A program made the position numbers and the translations under genes. The notes beneath the pieces were generated by a model. It ran no database searches and was not told where the DNA came from. It was given only the letters and a program-made list of their open reading frames with translations. A DNA stretch of 64,000 nt from Cladobotryum mycophilum (taxonomy: Eukaryota; Ascomycota; Sordariomycetes; Hypocreales; Hypocreaceae): contig CM071590.1 of the NCBI GenBank assembly GCA_036429605.1, positions 62,001 through 126,000 on the forward strand, given 5' to 3'. Of the stretch, positions 1 through 12,510 are shown piece after piece (positions within the stretch are counted from its first letter, which is position 1; each line of letters begins with the position of its first letter).

Positions 1-1334
1 AGTCTTATATATATTCTTTAGTGTTTTAGAGATCTAAGGCTATATAGGTTAAGATAGTGTTTCCGAAGGTATTAATGTTTATAACTTTATATTAAGTATT
101 AAAAAAATACTTTATAGATTAAATAATAATAAACTAGCTCTTTTAAAACCTTTTTTAATATTCTTTTTATTAATTATAATAAAGAATATTATATAAAAGG
201 TATAGAAAAACTTAAGTTTATTAATATATATAATATATATATATATTAACTTTTTAATTTATTAACTATATATTTACTTTAATAACCTAAAGTAATTAAT
301 ATCTAATAATTAAAAGAGATATAAAAAATAAAAAGGTATATAGACTATAATAATCTTATATTCTTTATAATAAAGTTTAAATGCTATTAAATAATAACTT
401 TTATAGCCATTAAGAATAAGTATTTAATAGATTCTTTTTATATAAGAAACTATATAATAATCAAAATGCTTAATCTAATCTAAGCTAATCTTATTAATAG
501 TCTAGCTATTTTTTATTATTATAATATACTAATCTACTAAAAGATTATACTCTTAATACTAATTTTTAAAATAATATTATATAATAAAAATAATAAATAA
601 TAATATTACCTAATCTATTCTATTAATGCTTTAGATTATAATTACCTATTCCTAATTACTAGGCTAAAATAATTTAGCCTTTATATAGTCTTTTAAAGTT
701 ATAATTACTATACTTAAAAAAATAATACCTATTATAAAACTAGTTTTATTAAAGTTATAAAAATTATCGTTAAAGACTTTATATTTAGCTTTAATATTTT
801 ATATAAGCTTAAACTAAGCGCTAATAAGTATTAGGTCTTTGTATTTAGCTTTTTAATAATTATATTTATAAGCCTAGTATATATAAAGCTTTAATTAGCG
901 TTTAATAAAGTTTAATGCCTAGTTTTTACTAACTAATAGTATATTATATATATATAATAGACAATTAGTTATTTCTTTAATACTATATAATCTAAGAAAA
1001 AATAATTATATAGATAAATCAATTATATGCTTAAGTATAGCCTTTTTTCTAATTCTATAAGATTTATTAAATTAGCTTTTATATTATATTATAAAGACTA
1101 TCTAGCGTAACGCTAACTTAAAGTTATGCGATTAATGTTATAGATTTTTTCTATAGCTCTAAGACTTAAATCTAGGTCTTTTTTAAGAGTTTTAAGAACT
1201 ATAATAACTTTACTTTTATATAAAGGTAATACTATTTAAGATCGTTAAGGAATTTAACATATTATAATAGAGATAGATATGGTGGTAGAGGGTGGCATAC
1301 TTGCTTATGTAGCACACTCGCTTATGGAATACGT
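1..1334 (-). mobile_element. Pogo-like DNA transposon, X subfamily, cut by window edge
   Basis: This is the right-hand part of a RIP-degraded DNA transposon. Its terminal repeat (about 1289-1334) carries the subfamily signature GTGGC.TACT.GCTTAT followed by CACACTCGCTTATGG and ends in ACGT, directly followed by the TA target dinucleotide (1335-1336). The interior matches, at reduced GC, the copies at 39098-40966 and 48403-50271. By comparison with the better preserved element at 50714-52575, its transposase remnant reads on the minus strand. No open frame survives. The left end lies outside the window. Confidence 0.85.
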
Positions 1335-1336
1335 TA

Positions 1337-3280
1337 TATTAGTAATTATTTTTTAAAATATAATAAGAGTATTTGTTAATTTAATAATTATAATAAAATA
1401 TTTAAAAGTTTTAAATTTAATATAAAAGATTATTATTTACTTATTTATTTTTGTTATATAAATAACATTATAAATTCTTTTAAATTAAATATAATAAATT
1501 ATTCTTGATTTTAAAAATAGTTTTATAGTTTTATAACTAAAAACAATAATATATAATTTTTAAATATAATTTTATTAAATTATGAATAATTTATAATTAA
1601 TTATGGTTTTTTATTTCTTTTAAAATAAACATTATAAAATACTTTATTTTTAATATTAATAATTTAATAAGACTTTTAATACATCTTTTATTAATTAATT
1701 ATTAAAATAATATAAGTCTTTTTTATTTAAATTATAAGTTCCATAAAATATAAAATTAATTTTATTTTTTAATATAAATTTATAATTTTATTAATTGTAT
1801 TTAGATAGTTTTATGTTAAAAGCCTTTTTAAATAACGTTTTATAATATTTATATATATTAAGAATATATTTAAATTATTTATTAAATGTTTTCTTTTTAC
1901 AAACAATAATTATATTTTAAATAATTTATTAAACTTTTTAAACATCTTTTATTATAAACAAAAGCTTTTTATAATAGTTTTTATTTATAAAATTAAAACA
2001 CCTTATTTAATAATTCTTTTATAATTCTTTTTATAAATAGTTAATTTTAGTTTTTATTTTTAAATTATAGATTTTATAGATTATTATATTATTATTAATG
2101 TTTAATATATTTTATAGTTTATATTATTTTTATTAATGTTTTAGATTCTTTTTATAAGTTTAAAAACTAAAACCTTACTTTAATAATTCTTACATAATAT
2201 TTATTGTAAGATATTTTTATATAATTATTATCAACTTAAATATTTATTAGTGTTAACTTATAAATTTAGTTTTTTAATATTTTCTATATATAAATTTAAT
2301 ACAGTTTTAATAATATATATTTTAATAATTAGTTTATAAAGATTTACTATATTATAAGTTATTTTAGTATTTTTATTTTCTTTTATTATAGGTTTTTTTT
2401 TAAATAATAAACTTTTAACATTATAAATAAGAATATTTTAATTAATAATTAATTTTATAAAATATTATATTTATAATAATAATTAGTTTATAAATATTAA
2501 ATAATATTATTAAATCTTTCTTAATAGATTCTATTATTACTTTTATTATATATCTTTTTTTAAATATATTAATTTATTAAAAAGACTTTAAGTCTTAATT
2601 TATATTATTGCTTAAACCTTAATAAATTAAGTATTTATTTTTAAATTATATAATTTAGTTTATTAAACTATAGTTTATAGTTAATGATTATTTAATAATA
2701 GTATTAATTTTTCTTTTTAAAAGCTAGCTTTTATACATATTTTCTTTTTTTAAAAAACTCTATAATTCTAAAAAAGATATTCTTTTTTATTATAATTATA
2801 ATATTTCTTTTATTATATTAAGATTTATTTAATTTAGTGTATTATTGTTATTTTTACTAACATAATTATTTTTTTATTTTTATTCATAATAAATATATTA
2901 TTAATTACTAATTTTAATAGTTATTTTAATATATTTTATTAAAATATTTAATAAGTCTTTTTTAAAAGGTTTATTTTTAATACTTCTTTTTAATCTTAAA
3001 TTAAGTTAATTTATTAATAATTTATTATTTTAATTAAATTTTAAAATAGTTTATTTAAATATAATAGTATAATTTAAGTTTAATTTCTTTTTATAAAAGT
3101 CTTAAAATAACTATTTCTATTTCTTTTATTAATAGGTTTAAATATTCTTTAAATCTTTTAATAAATCTAGTAAAATCTCTATAAAAAAGATTTATTCCTT
3201 TTCTTTTTTTAAGTTATTATAATAGCTTTTTATAATAAATTTAAAGTATTTTTTAATAAATTCTTTTATATAAATATATA
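1337..3280. repeat. AT-saturated RIP-degraded repeat, copy 1
   Basis: No open frame of any length is visible and GC is very low. Much of the stretch (for example about 1660-1860 and 2100-2300) aligns by eye with about 17240-17460 and 17740-17940, so it is one of two copies of a dispersed repeat of about 1.9 kb. The original coding content is not recognisable. It may be part of another retroelement, but nothing seen proves this. Confidence 0.6.
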
Positions 3281-3424
3281 ACGTAATCCACAAGCGAGCG
3301 GACCACACAAGCGAGCGGACCACTCATTCAGATCAGAATGAAGCCACCTTCTTACAGCCCTTTTCTTTTATACCTATATTAAAAAAATACTAAGTAACTA
3401 TTATACTAATAACAGAATAAGAAA
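3281..3424 (-). mobile_element. 144-bp terminal fragment of pogo-like element, Y subfamily
   Basis: This is the left terminus of a Y-subfamily element, preceded by TA (3279-3280). It contains two perfect tandem copies of CACAAGCGAGCGGACCA (3289-3305 and 3306-3322). After 144 bp it stops at the TA where a full Y element (3427-5290) begins. The same 144 bp recur at the start of that element. It is either an older copy interrupted by the new insertion or a stand-alone end fragment. Confidence 0.8.
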
Positions 3425-3426
3425 TA

Positions 3427-5290
3427 ACATAATCCACAAGCGAGCGGACCACATAAGCGAGCGGACCACTTATTTAGATCAGAATGAAGCCACTTTTTTA
3501 TAGCCCTTTTTTTATACTTATATTAAAAAAATACTAAGTAACTATTATACTAATAATAGAATAAGAAATATTTCTTTTATTTTATTATATTTTTTTATAA
3601 GTTTATATATTATGGCCTGTCTTGCTACACTTGCTATAACACATAGCCTTTATATAAGACCCTTCTCACTGCTTTTCTTACTCTATTTATGTATTTATAT
3701 CCTTTTAATCTAATTAACCTATCCCTTCTTTAATAGTAAGAGTACCTTTAAGTTATATATATATTTTTTTTATTTTATAGCGCTTGCTTATGGTCTTATT
3801 TATTGCACAAAAGTCTTAGACCTTTATATATAAAAGTATTACTTAATGTATTATTACTATTATTCTTTTTATAAATTAGTTAATTATATTTAATATTATA
3901 ATTAAAGAGCTATTTTAGTAAGCGATAATATAATTCTTTATATACTCTAATTATAAATTAGCCTTATATATATTTTTTAGTATTTTTAAGACCCAAGGCT
4001 ATATAGGCCTAATCAGTGTTTTTAAAGGTATTGATGTTTATAATTCTATATAAAGCTTTAAAAGAACACTTTATAAATTAAATAATAATAAACCAAATCC
4101 TAAAAAACCTCCTTTAATATTCTTCTTATTAATTATAGTAAAAAACACTATACAAAAGGCATAGAGAAAGTTAAGCTTGCTAATATGTATAATATATATA
4201 TGTATTAGCTTTTTAATTTGCTAACTATATGCTTATTTTAATAGCCTAAAACAACTAATATCTAATAGTTAAATTAAATATAAGGAATAAAAAGGTATAT
4301 AGACTATAATAATCTTATACTTTTTATAATAGAGCTTAAATATTATTAAGTGGTGGTTTTTATGGCTATTAAGGATAAATATTCGATAAATCCTTTTTAT
4401 ATAAAAAGCTATATAATAATTAAAATACTTAATCTAATCTAAGCTAATCTTATTAATAGTTTAATTATTTTTTATTATTATAATATACTAATTTACTAAA
4501 AGATTATACTTTTAATATTAACTTTTAAAATAGTATTATATAGTAAGAATAATAAATAATAGTATTATTTAACCTATTATATTAATGTTTTAAATTATAA
4601 TTACTTACTCTCGGTTACTAGACTAAGATAATTTAGCCTTTATAAGGCTTTTTAAAGTCGTAATAACTATACCTAGAAAAATAATACCTATTATAAAACT
4701 AGTTTTATTAAAGTTATAAAAATTATTATTAAAGACTTTATATTTAGTTTTTATATTTTATATAAAAATAAACTAATTATTAATAAACTTTAGATTTTTA
4801 TATTTAATTCTTTAATAGTTATATTTATAAGCTTAGTGTATATAAAGCTTTAACTAGTATTTAATAAAGTTTAATATTTAATTTTTATTAATTAATAGTA
4901 TATTATATATATAATAGATAATTAATTATTTCTTTAATACTAAATAATTTAAGTAAAAATAATTATATAAATAAATTAATTATATATTTAATTATAACTT
5001 TTTTTTAATTTTATAAGATTTATTAAATTAATAATTATATTATATCACAAAGATATATTAGTATAATACTAAAGAATTATTATATAATTAATATTATAAA
5101 TCTTAGTTATAGCTCTAAGACTTAAATTCAGGTTTTATTCAAGAGTTTAAAGGGTAAGCAGTACTTTACTTTTATTTAAAGGTTTTACTATAAGAGATTA
5201 TAAAGGAATTTAATATATAGATATAAAGGTAGATATTGTTATAGAGGGTGGTCCGCTCGCTTGTGTGGTCCGCTCGCTTATGGATTATGT
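3427..5290 (-). mobile_element. Pogo-like DNA transposon, Y subfamily, full length, RIP-degraded
   Basis: The element is 1,864 bp and bounded by TA on both sides (3425-3426, 5291-5292). The inverted terminal repeats start ACGTAATCC (here ACATAATCC) and carry two 17-bp-spaced GCGAGCGGACCAC motifs at each end. The interior is heavily depleted in GC. The transposase remnant lies on the minus strand, with the zinc-knuckle end next to the left terminus as in related copies. All frames are interrupted. Confidence 0.88.
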
Positions 5291-5292
5291 TA

Positions 5293-7040
5293 TCTCTTTT
5301 TTATCTTTATCTTTTATAAATTTACTATTCCTATTACTAGTATTATAAAAAAGGGATATATTATTTATAATATAATAAATATTGGTATATAAATCCTAAA
5401 CCTTAATAAAAAGTTTATATAAAAATTAATTAATAAAGATAAAAATAATAAAAAAAAGGTATTATAGATAGTATAGAAGCTTAGTAAAGCTATAATATTT
5501 ATAGTAATAGTAATAATAATAATAATAGATATAATAAATATAATAATATAAATATCTTTTTAATACCTATATCAAATATAAACAATAACTTTAACTAAAA
5601 AATTAGAATTTTAAAAAGTTTAAGAAAAGTTAAAAAAATAAACTTATACTAAAGTAAAGATAATATAAAATATATAGAAAAGCCTTTAATAATATTTAAA
5701 AATATTATAATAAAAGTATAAATAATAAAGTAAATAAAAATAAAAACTTAAACAGGTTATTAACAATAATAACCTAGAACTATTATAATATAATATAACT
5801 TATTTTATTATAAGGCTTTTTAGCCTTTATATAAATAATATATTTAACTCTAGTTTTTAAAAAAATAAAAATTAATAATACAAATATCTTAATTAAAATA
5901 TAAAAATAATAAATTTATTAAAAGTATAAAAATATAAATAACTAAAGGTTTTTTTATATAAATAATATATAAAATATAAGATTTTATATAAATAATATAT
6001 AAAATATAAGATTTTATATAAATATAAGCCTTAAAAGAATTAGTATATTAATTTTATAATAAGACTATTTAAGAATTAGAAAACCTTATAAGTTTATCTA
6101 AACTAGTAGGGATTAAAGTAAAAAAGGTAAGGAAGCTAAATATAATAACACTAAAAACTATAGGTAATTATATTACCAAAGCTTATTAAAAATATAATAG
6201 TATAATATATATAAAATAATATTTATAATAATATAAATAAAATAATAATAAAAAAATTAAAAAAGTTATTAATATAATAACTAGATATTAAAATTAATTT
6301 AATATTTTTAATAAAAATAAGACTAAGATAAATAAAAGTTATTTATAGATTATAATAGTAATAGTAATAATAATATTAATATTATTATTAATAATAATAA
6401 TAATAATAAAATATTAAAATAATTAAATAATGAAATTTTTTTTAAAACTATAGGTTTAATTAATAAATTAAATTATTAATAATAAATAAGTATAATATAT
6501 TTTAAGTCTTTTTATTATATAATAATTTATTATATAAATATTTATAAAAAAAGCTTAAAAATATATAATAATTAATAAAAATAATAGTAAAGAATAATAT
6601 AAAAATATAAAAAAAGGAATTATTAAAAGTAAAAAAATAAAATATAATTGTTATTATAAAAAATAAATAATAATAATATAAAGTTAAAAGTAAGTTTATA
6701 TTAAACTTATTATTAGATAATGTATTAAAAAAGATAATAGTATAAATATAAGATTTTTATAACTAATTATAGTTAAAAGGGTTTTTATAGTCTAAAGGTC
6801 TTATTAATTAAAAATACTAATAATAATAATTAGAGTTTATACTAGTTTAGGTATAATAATATAGTATATATAATAAAATAAAGTTTTTTCTCTTAGTATA
6901 TAGGTTTTTTTCTTGTTTCTTTTTCTATAATAGTAAAGGGATTAAGGCCTTATTAAATAGAATAAGCTAGTTAGTGTAATAATAATAATAATAATAATAA
7001 TAATATTAATTAAACTAAAAGAATATAAGTTATATATTTA
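5293..7040. repeat. RIP-degraded AT-rich DNA, transposon relic of unknown type
   Basis: Nothing codes here. The stretch contains an imperfect 30-bp tandem repeat (5951-6026) and short ATT/AAT-type microsatellites (6350-6420, 6975-7000). It separates a pogo-like element from recognisable Ty3/gypsy reverse transcriptase/RNase H remnants that begin about 7040. Its own origin is not recognised. Confidence 0.5.
5951..6026. repeat. 30-bp tandem repeat, about 2.5 copies
   Basis: Units at 5951-5980 and 5981-6010 are nearly identical (TATATAAATAATATATAAAA core) and are followed by a partial third copy. Confidence 0.85.
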
Positions 7041-9117
7041 ATAAAAGTCTTATTAAATATATTATTATATTAAATAAGATTTATATAAACTTTATTAAAA
7101 TAAATATAATATAAAACTGAATTAAATAAAATACTATTAAAAAAATAGTATATTCTTTAAACTTTACTAATTATTATTAATATTTTATAAAAAATAATAA
7201 TAAGATTATATATTTATTTTCTAAATTAATTAAAAAGATTAAATATTTAAATATATAAAAAGAATATAATAAATCTTAAAGTAAATTAAAGCTTTAATTA
7301 TAAAAACTCTAATATTGAGAATATTTAATTCAAAGGAAAACTTAAAATAAGCTTTTTTTTTAATTTTAAATTTAAAAGTTAATAAAAATAATAAAATAAA
7401 AATAATAAACTATAATTAATGATACTTTATTTATAAGCCTTATATAACATTAAATTAAATTATTTTATGTATAATAAAAAGCTTTTAATAATTATTTTAA
7501 CTTTTAAAAATAGAAATTACTATCTTCTTAGTAATAAATATTAAATTAAAATCTATATTAATTATAATAGGATTTTATATTTTACTATCATTTGATAGTT
7601 TAATACATAATAAGTTAAATATATTAAATATCTCTTCGAATTTAATTATATTTCTATTTATTAAAAAAGATTAAAAAATAATAGAATAATTATAAATAAA
7701 GTTATAATTAAAATAACTAAAATCAAAGATTTATGTTAAATATAATAACCTAACCTTATACTTATATTATCCATAGAACTAGACCTACTTTTAATAATAC
7801 TTGTATAAGCTATTAATTATAACATAACTATAATAAAACCTTAACTAATTCAATCAATTATAATTAACTTAAATACAATTAATTTAAGTATATTTAATAG
7901 CTTAAATAGAATTAATTTTAATATATATAATAGCTTAAATAAAATTAACTTAATCTATTATAACTACTAAACTATTAATTTATTTTTATTAAAATAAAAT
8001 CTTATATTTATTTAAATTATAATAAATCTAATTATTATCTATATTAATTTATATATATATATTTTTATAGTTAATTAATTATTAATTTATGATTATTTAT
8101 TATTAGAAGTCTAATACCTAAACTATACTATACTAAACCTATTATTTAATCTTATTTTAATTTATTATTAATATTAACTATAATCTAGGTTATTCTTATT
8201 AAGAAACGCCTAGAATGTTACATGAAATAATAAAAGTATATTTTATATTAGTTTATAAAATATATATATATATAAATAAAAATAGATTAAAAAAATTAAC
8301 TTTTAAAAAGAAAGGTATAATTTATTTATTTTATTATATATTAAATAAGAAAAGTATAAATATTAAAATAATATAATTAAATAATAAATTAAATTTTAAG
8401 ACATTAGAGTTTTATTTAATTAAAAAGATTATTTTAAATATTAATTATAAACTCTTATTACTAAAGAAAATATAAATATATTTAGCTTTTTATATTGTTT
8501 TACTTGAGAAGATATTAATTAATAGACATACTAAAGAAATAATGTATAATTTTATAAAAATACCTTTAATAAAAAGAAAATATATAATTAAATTAATTTT
8601 AATTATATACTATAAAAATAATTAATATTAATACTTAATAAAATAAAACGATTATATAAAAATAAAGAATATTTAAAAATCTATTAAATATTTAACCTAT
8701 TCCTAAATAATTCTATAATAATTCTACTAAAGTCTAGACTTAAAATATTAATAAACAATGATTATTAATTAAACCTAATTAATAAATTAATTATAAAATT
8801 AATTAAAAACATATTAAAAGTAAATTCTATCTTATAATATTCCTTTTTCTTTAACTTATTAAAAAGATTTATTTTATATATAATTATACTTATTATCTTA
8901 ATATACCATAACTTCTTTCATTTATTAACTATTTTATAATTTAACTATTATAATAGTAAAATTTCATTTTATAACCTTATATTAAGAAACTAAATTATGC
9001 GTACTATAAATAGTATAATTATTTAAAAAATATAAAAATATACTAAAAAAAGCATTTACCTATAAACAATAGTATTATTATTATTAATATTATATTTAAT
9101 ATAATATTCTTTAATAT
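7041..9117 (+). mobile_element. Truncated outer Ty3/gypsy copy, left part
   Basis: 7041-7740 matches the reverse transcriptase/RNase H part of the complete element (about 12,650-13,300). 8223-9117 matches its integrase and 3' internal region (about 14,320 onward). The two are split by an LTR at 7741-8222. The body continues at 16033-16313 and ends in an LTR (16314-16794), because the complete element 9123-16027 has inserted into it. No open frames remain. Confidence 0.75.
7741..8222 (+). mobile_element. Solo LTR of the Ty3/gypsy family
   Basis: This 482-bp LTR begins TATAATAACC (TGTGATAACC family start after G-to-A change) and ends AACGCCTAGAATGTTACA. It splits internal sequence that is continuous in other copies (compare 14,262-14,330). 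The flanking 5-mers ttaaa and tgaaa are nearly but not exactly identical. No internal region is attached, so this is the product of LTR-LTR recombination. Confidence 0.8.
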
Positions 9118-9122
9118 ACCTG
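9118..9122. repeat. Target-site duplication ACCTG, left
   Basis: ACCTG occurs here and again at 16028-16032, directly flanking the complete LTR retrotransposon. Confidence 0.9.
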
Positions 9123-9607
9123 TGTGATAACCCGACCCCACATCTAGGTCATACATTAAAAAAAGACCCACTTTTAGAAATACTTATGCTTATTATAGCC
9201 TAGCATAACCACGGTAGAATCTTAAATAAACTAACTAATTATATTATTAATCTAGCTTATTTTTAAAAGATTAGTTTATTAAATAAACATAGAATTATTA
9301 AATAAGCAAGGAATTATTAGATAAGCGTAAAACTATTAAATAATTATAATAATTATTAAATTATTAGTTTATTCTTATTAAAATAGAACCTTATATTTAT
9401 TTAAACTATAATAAACCTAATTATTATATATATTAGCTTATATTTTTTTTATATATCTAATTAATTATTAATTTAATATTATTTATTATTAATACCTAAT
9501 ACCTAAACTATAATATATTAAACCTATTACTTAATCTTGTTTTAATCTATTATTAATATTAATTATAATCTAGGTTATTTTAGTTAAAAAACATTTAAAA
9601 TATTATA
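9123..9607 (+). repeat. 5' LTR of complete retrotransposon
   Basis: 485 bp, starting TGTGATAACCCGACC and ending AATATTATA, where the family end is GAAYRTYACA. It contains a short run of ATTATTAAATAAGCA-like repeats (about 9295-9345) that most other LTRs in the window lack. Confidence 0.9.
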
Positions 9608-10477
9608 TATTAATAACTTTTATTTAGTAAATTATTATAATTTTAAGTAATATTAAGTATTATAATTAATAAAAAAAGAATTTATTTTAGGTACTTATTT
9701 TAATATAATTAATTATATTATTTAATAAAGTTAAGGAAAAAATAAAGTACTTTTACTTATAAATTAATAACTTTAGAAAAAAATGGATAAAAAATAAGAA
9801 AAAGATATTAGAAAGATTTTTAAATTAAAAGACCGAGGATTATTTTCTAGAAAACCTAGAATAATATTTTTTTAAGCTTTTATTATAAACTTAAAAATTT
9901 ACTATAATTATTACCTTTAATACTTTAAAAAGGATTATATAAGAGTAATTTATATATATATTTATATAAAAGAATCTATTAAAGAATAGTTTAAATCTAT
10001 TATAAAAAACTATTATAATAATTTAAAGAGTAAAAAGGATGAATAAATGAGATAAATCTTTAAAGATTTTAATAAATTTATTAAAGAATTTAAGAAAATA
10101 TTTAGAATTATTAATAAAGAAAGAAAAGTAAAATAATTATTTTAAAACTTTTATTAAAAAGGATTAGTTTTAGATTATATTATTATATTTAGATAAGCTG
10201 TTTTAAAACTTAATTATGATAATGAATTATTAATAGATTAGTTTTATTAAACATTAAAAAAAGATATTAAAAATAAACTTTTTAAGAAAGATTTATTAAA
10301 TTTTTTTATAGAGTATATTAGAATAGTTATTAAAGTCGATGATTAATAATATACATATTATAAATAAAAATAAAAAGATAAAATCTATTAAAAACCTAAA
10401 AATAATTATATTATTAAAAATAATAATAATAAGTTAGGTTAAATAGATTTTAATGTGATCTAAAAGGGACAAAAAGT

Positions 10478-10535
10478 GAAATACTATAATTATAATAGAA
10501 TAGGATACTTTTTTAAGGATTATAGATTTTTTAAA
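10478..10535 (+). pseudogene. Gag CCHC zinc-knuckle remnant
   Basis: Translation gives KYYNYNRIGYFFKDYR. The spacing of the Y residues is that of a C-x2-C-x4-H-x4-C knuckle in which each Cys and the His has become Tyr (TGY or CAY to TAY). The same block recurs at about 35,320, 45,510 and 55,970. Confidence 0.8.
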
Positions 10536-12484
10536 AAGAATAAAAGGAAAAGCATATAAAAGTTAGTCCCTAAACTAAAAAAAAAAAATTAATACTATTA
10601 TTAAATAATAATTAATTATAGACTATATCTTAATAAGTTAAATAGTATATTTTAAAAATAGATATTTGATTTACTAGAGTTTAAAAGATAATATAAACTA
10701 ATATTTAAGGCTTTTTTAATAAGTTAATATGTTTAAATAAGAATATAATAGAAAAAGAAATTAATAGGATTTATTAAAAGAAACTTAGTAATATTATTTA
10801 ATATTTATAGATTAATTATTAATATAAATATAATATTTTATAAAAATAATTATTAATTAAGAAACCCTAGAATATTAAGGTAGTCTGTAATGTAATGAAT
10901 TTTTATAGGCTGATTATTAAAATATATATTATTAAGATTATATTAAACTTATATATAAGAAATATTAAAAAATTAAACTTATAGACTAATATTAATAAAT
11001 ATTTAAATTAATAATAATTATATAAGAATATCTTATCATAAAGATTATTTAAGAATTATTTAAATAAGGCTTTAATTTTTAAACTTATAAAAAAAACTTA
11101 AAAGATTAATAAAAATAATATAAGCTATAAAGTATATTAAACGCTAAAAATAATATAGTAATTTATAAAATTTATAATTTATAAATAAAAAATAAAATAA
11201 GTTATTTATAAAAAGGCTATAAAATAATTATTAAGTAAGGTTTTTTAATTTTATAAATAAAAGCTATTATAAATAGCTTTATTTAATAGTAAAACTATAA
11301 ATTAAAAAATATTATTTTATTATATTAGTAAATAATAAAATAATAGGTAATTATATATTTCTTAAAGTTATAAATCGTTTATAATTACCTTAAAAAAAAA
11401 CCAAGATATAAATTATATTTACTTTATTATATTAAAAAAAGAATTTTTTTTATAATAAAAAATAAATTAATATAAAAATTAATTATTTTTTTATTAAAAT
11501 TTAAGAGTATAAAAAGTTTATTTTTTATAATTTAATAAACTTTAATAAGTATAATATAATTTTAGAATATCCCTGGTTATAAAATAATAATTTTTTTATT
11601 AGTTAAAGGACTAATTAATTTTACTAGAATAAAAGTAAAGACTTTAGTTAAAAATAAATATAAAATATAAAATTTTATAAGAATTTAATAATAAAGTAAT
11701 AAACTTAAAAAAAGGAATTTTTAAATAAAATATTAAAAAAAAACATAAAATATCTTACTTAACTAATTATTAAAAAAAACAAAACCTATATAAGAAAAAG
11801 GTTAAGAATAGAAAATTTATAAAATTATTATTTTTTTACGAAGGATATTTAAAGAATTTAATAAGTTTTTAACAAAAAATTATATTTAAATAAAAAAAAA
11901 ACTTTTATTAAAAGACTTAAAAATATTTTTAATAAATATAAACGCTATAAGAAACTATTTTAAAAAACCCTTAATATAAGACTACTAGAATATAATTAAT
12001 AGGATTATAAGATTATTTTAAAAAATAAAACTAATCTTATATTTTATAAAATTTATAACCTTAATAAAAAAAGATTTATAATATTTTAAAAATAGATTAA
12101 TAAAATACTAGTTAAAAGTTTTATTAAACTATTAATATTAAAAGTAGAATACTTTATAATGTTTATTTTAAAAAAAATAGAAAACTATAGTTAATTATAG
12201 ACTATTAATAACTTAATAAAATTATACTTAAAAATTATATTTTATTACTCTTAATTATAAAATTATAAGATTATTTTTAAAGTAAAAAATAATTTATTAT
12301 ATTTAACCTTAAAAAAGTATATAATCTTATTTATATAAAAAAGAAAATAAATAAATAATAATCTTTTATATTAAATTTAAATTATTTAAATACTTTATTA
12401 TACTTTTTAAATTAATAAATACTTTTATAATATTTTAAAAAATAATTAATAATATACTTAAAAAATACCTTAATATTTTTATAA

Positions 12485-12510
12485 TAGTTTACTTTAATAA
12501 TATTTTAATC
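12485..12510 (+). pseudogene. Reverse transcriptase active-site remnant
   Basis: The frame reads VYFNNILI where Ty3/gypsy reverse transcriptases have a Y-x-D-D box. Both aspartates are asparagine, a G-to-A change. Downstream sequence keeps the family pattern of the RT/RNase H junction (for example SFLNFINYY). Confidence 0.8.

Noticed and set aside
3281..3330. CRISPR-like tandem repeat
   Set aside because: The two 17-bp copies are part of a transposon terminus and recur at other element ends.
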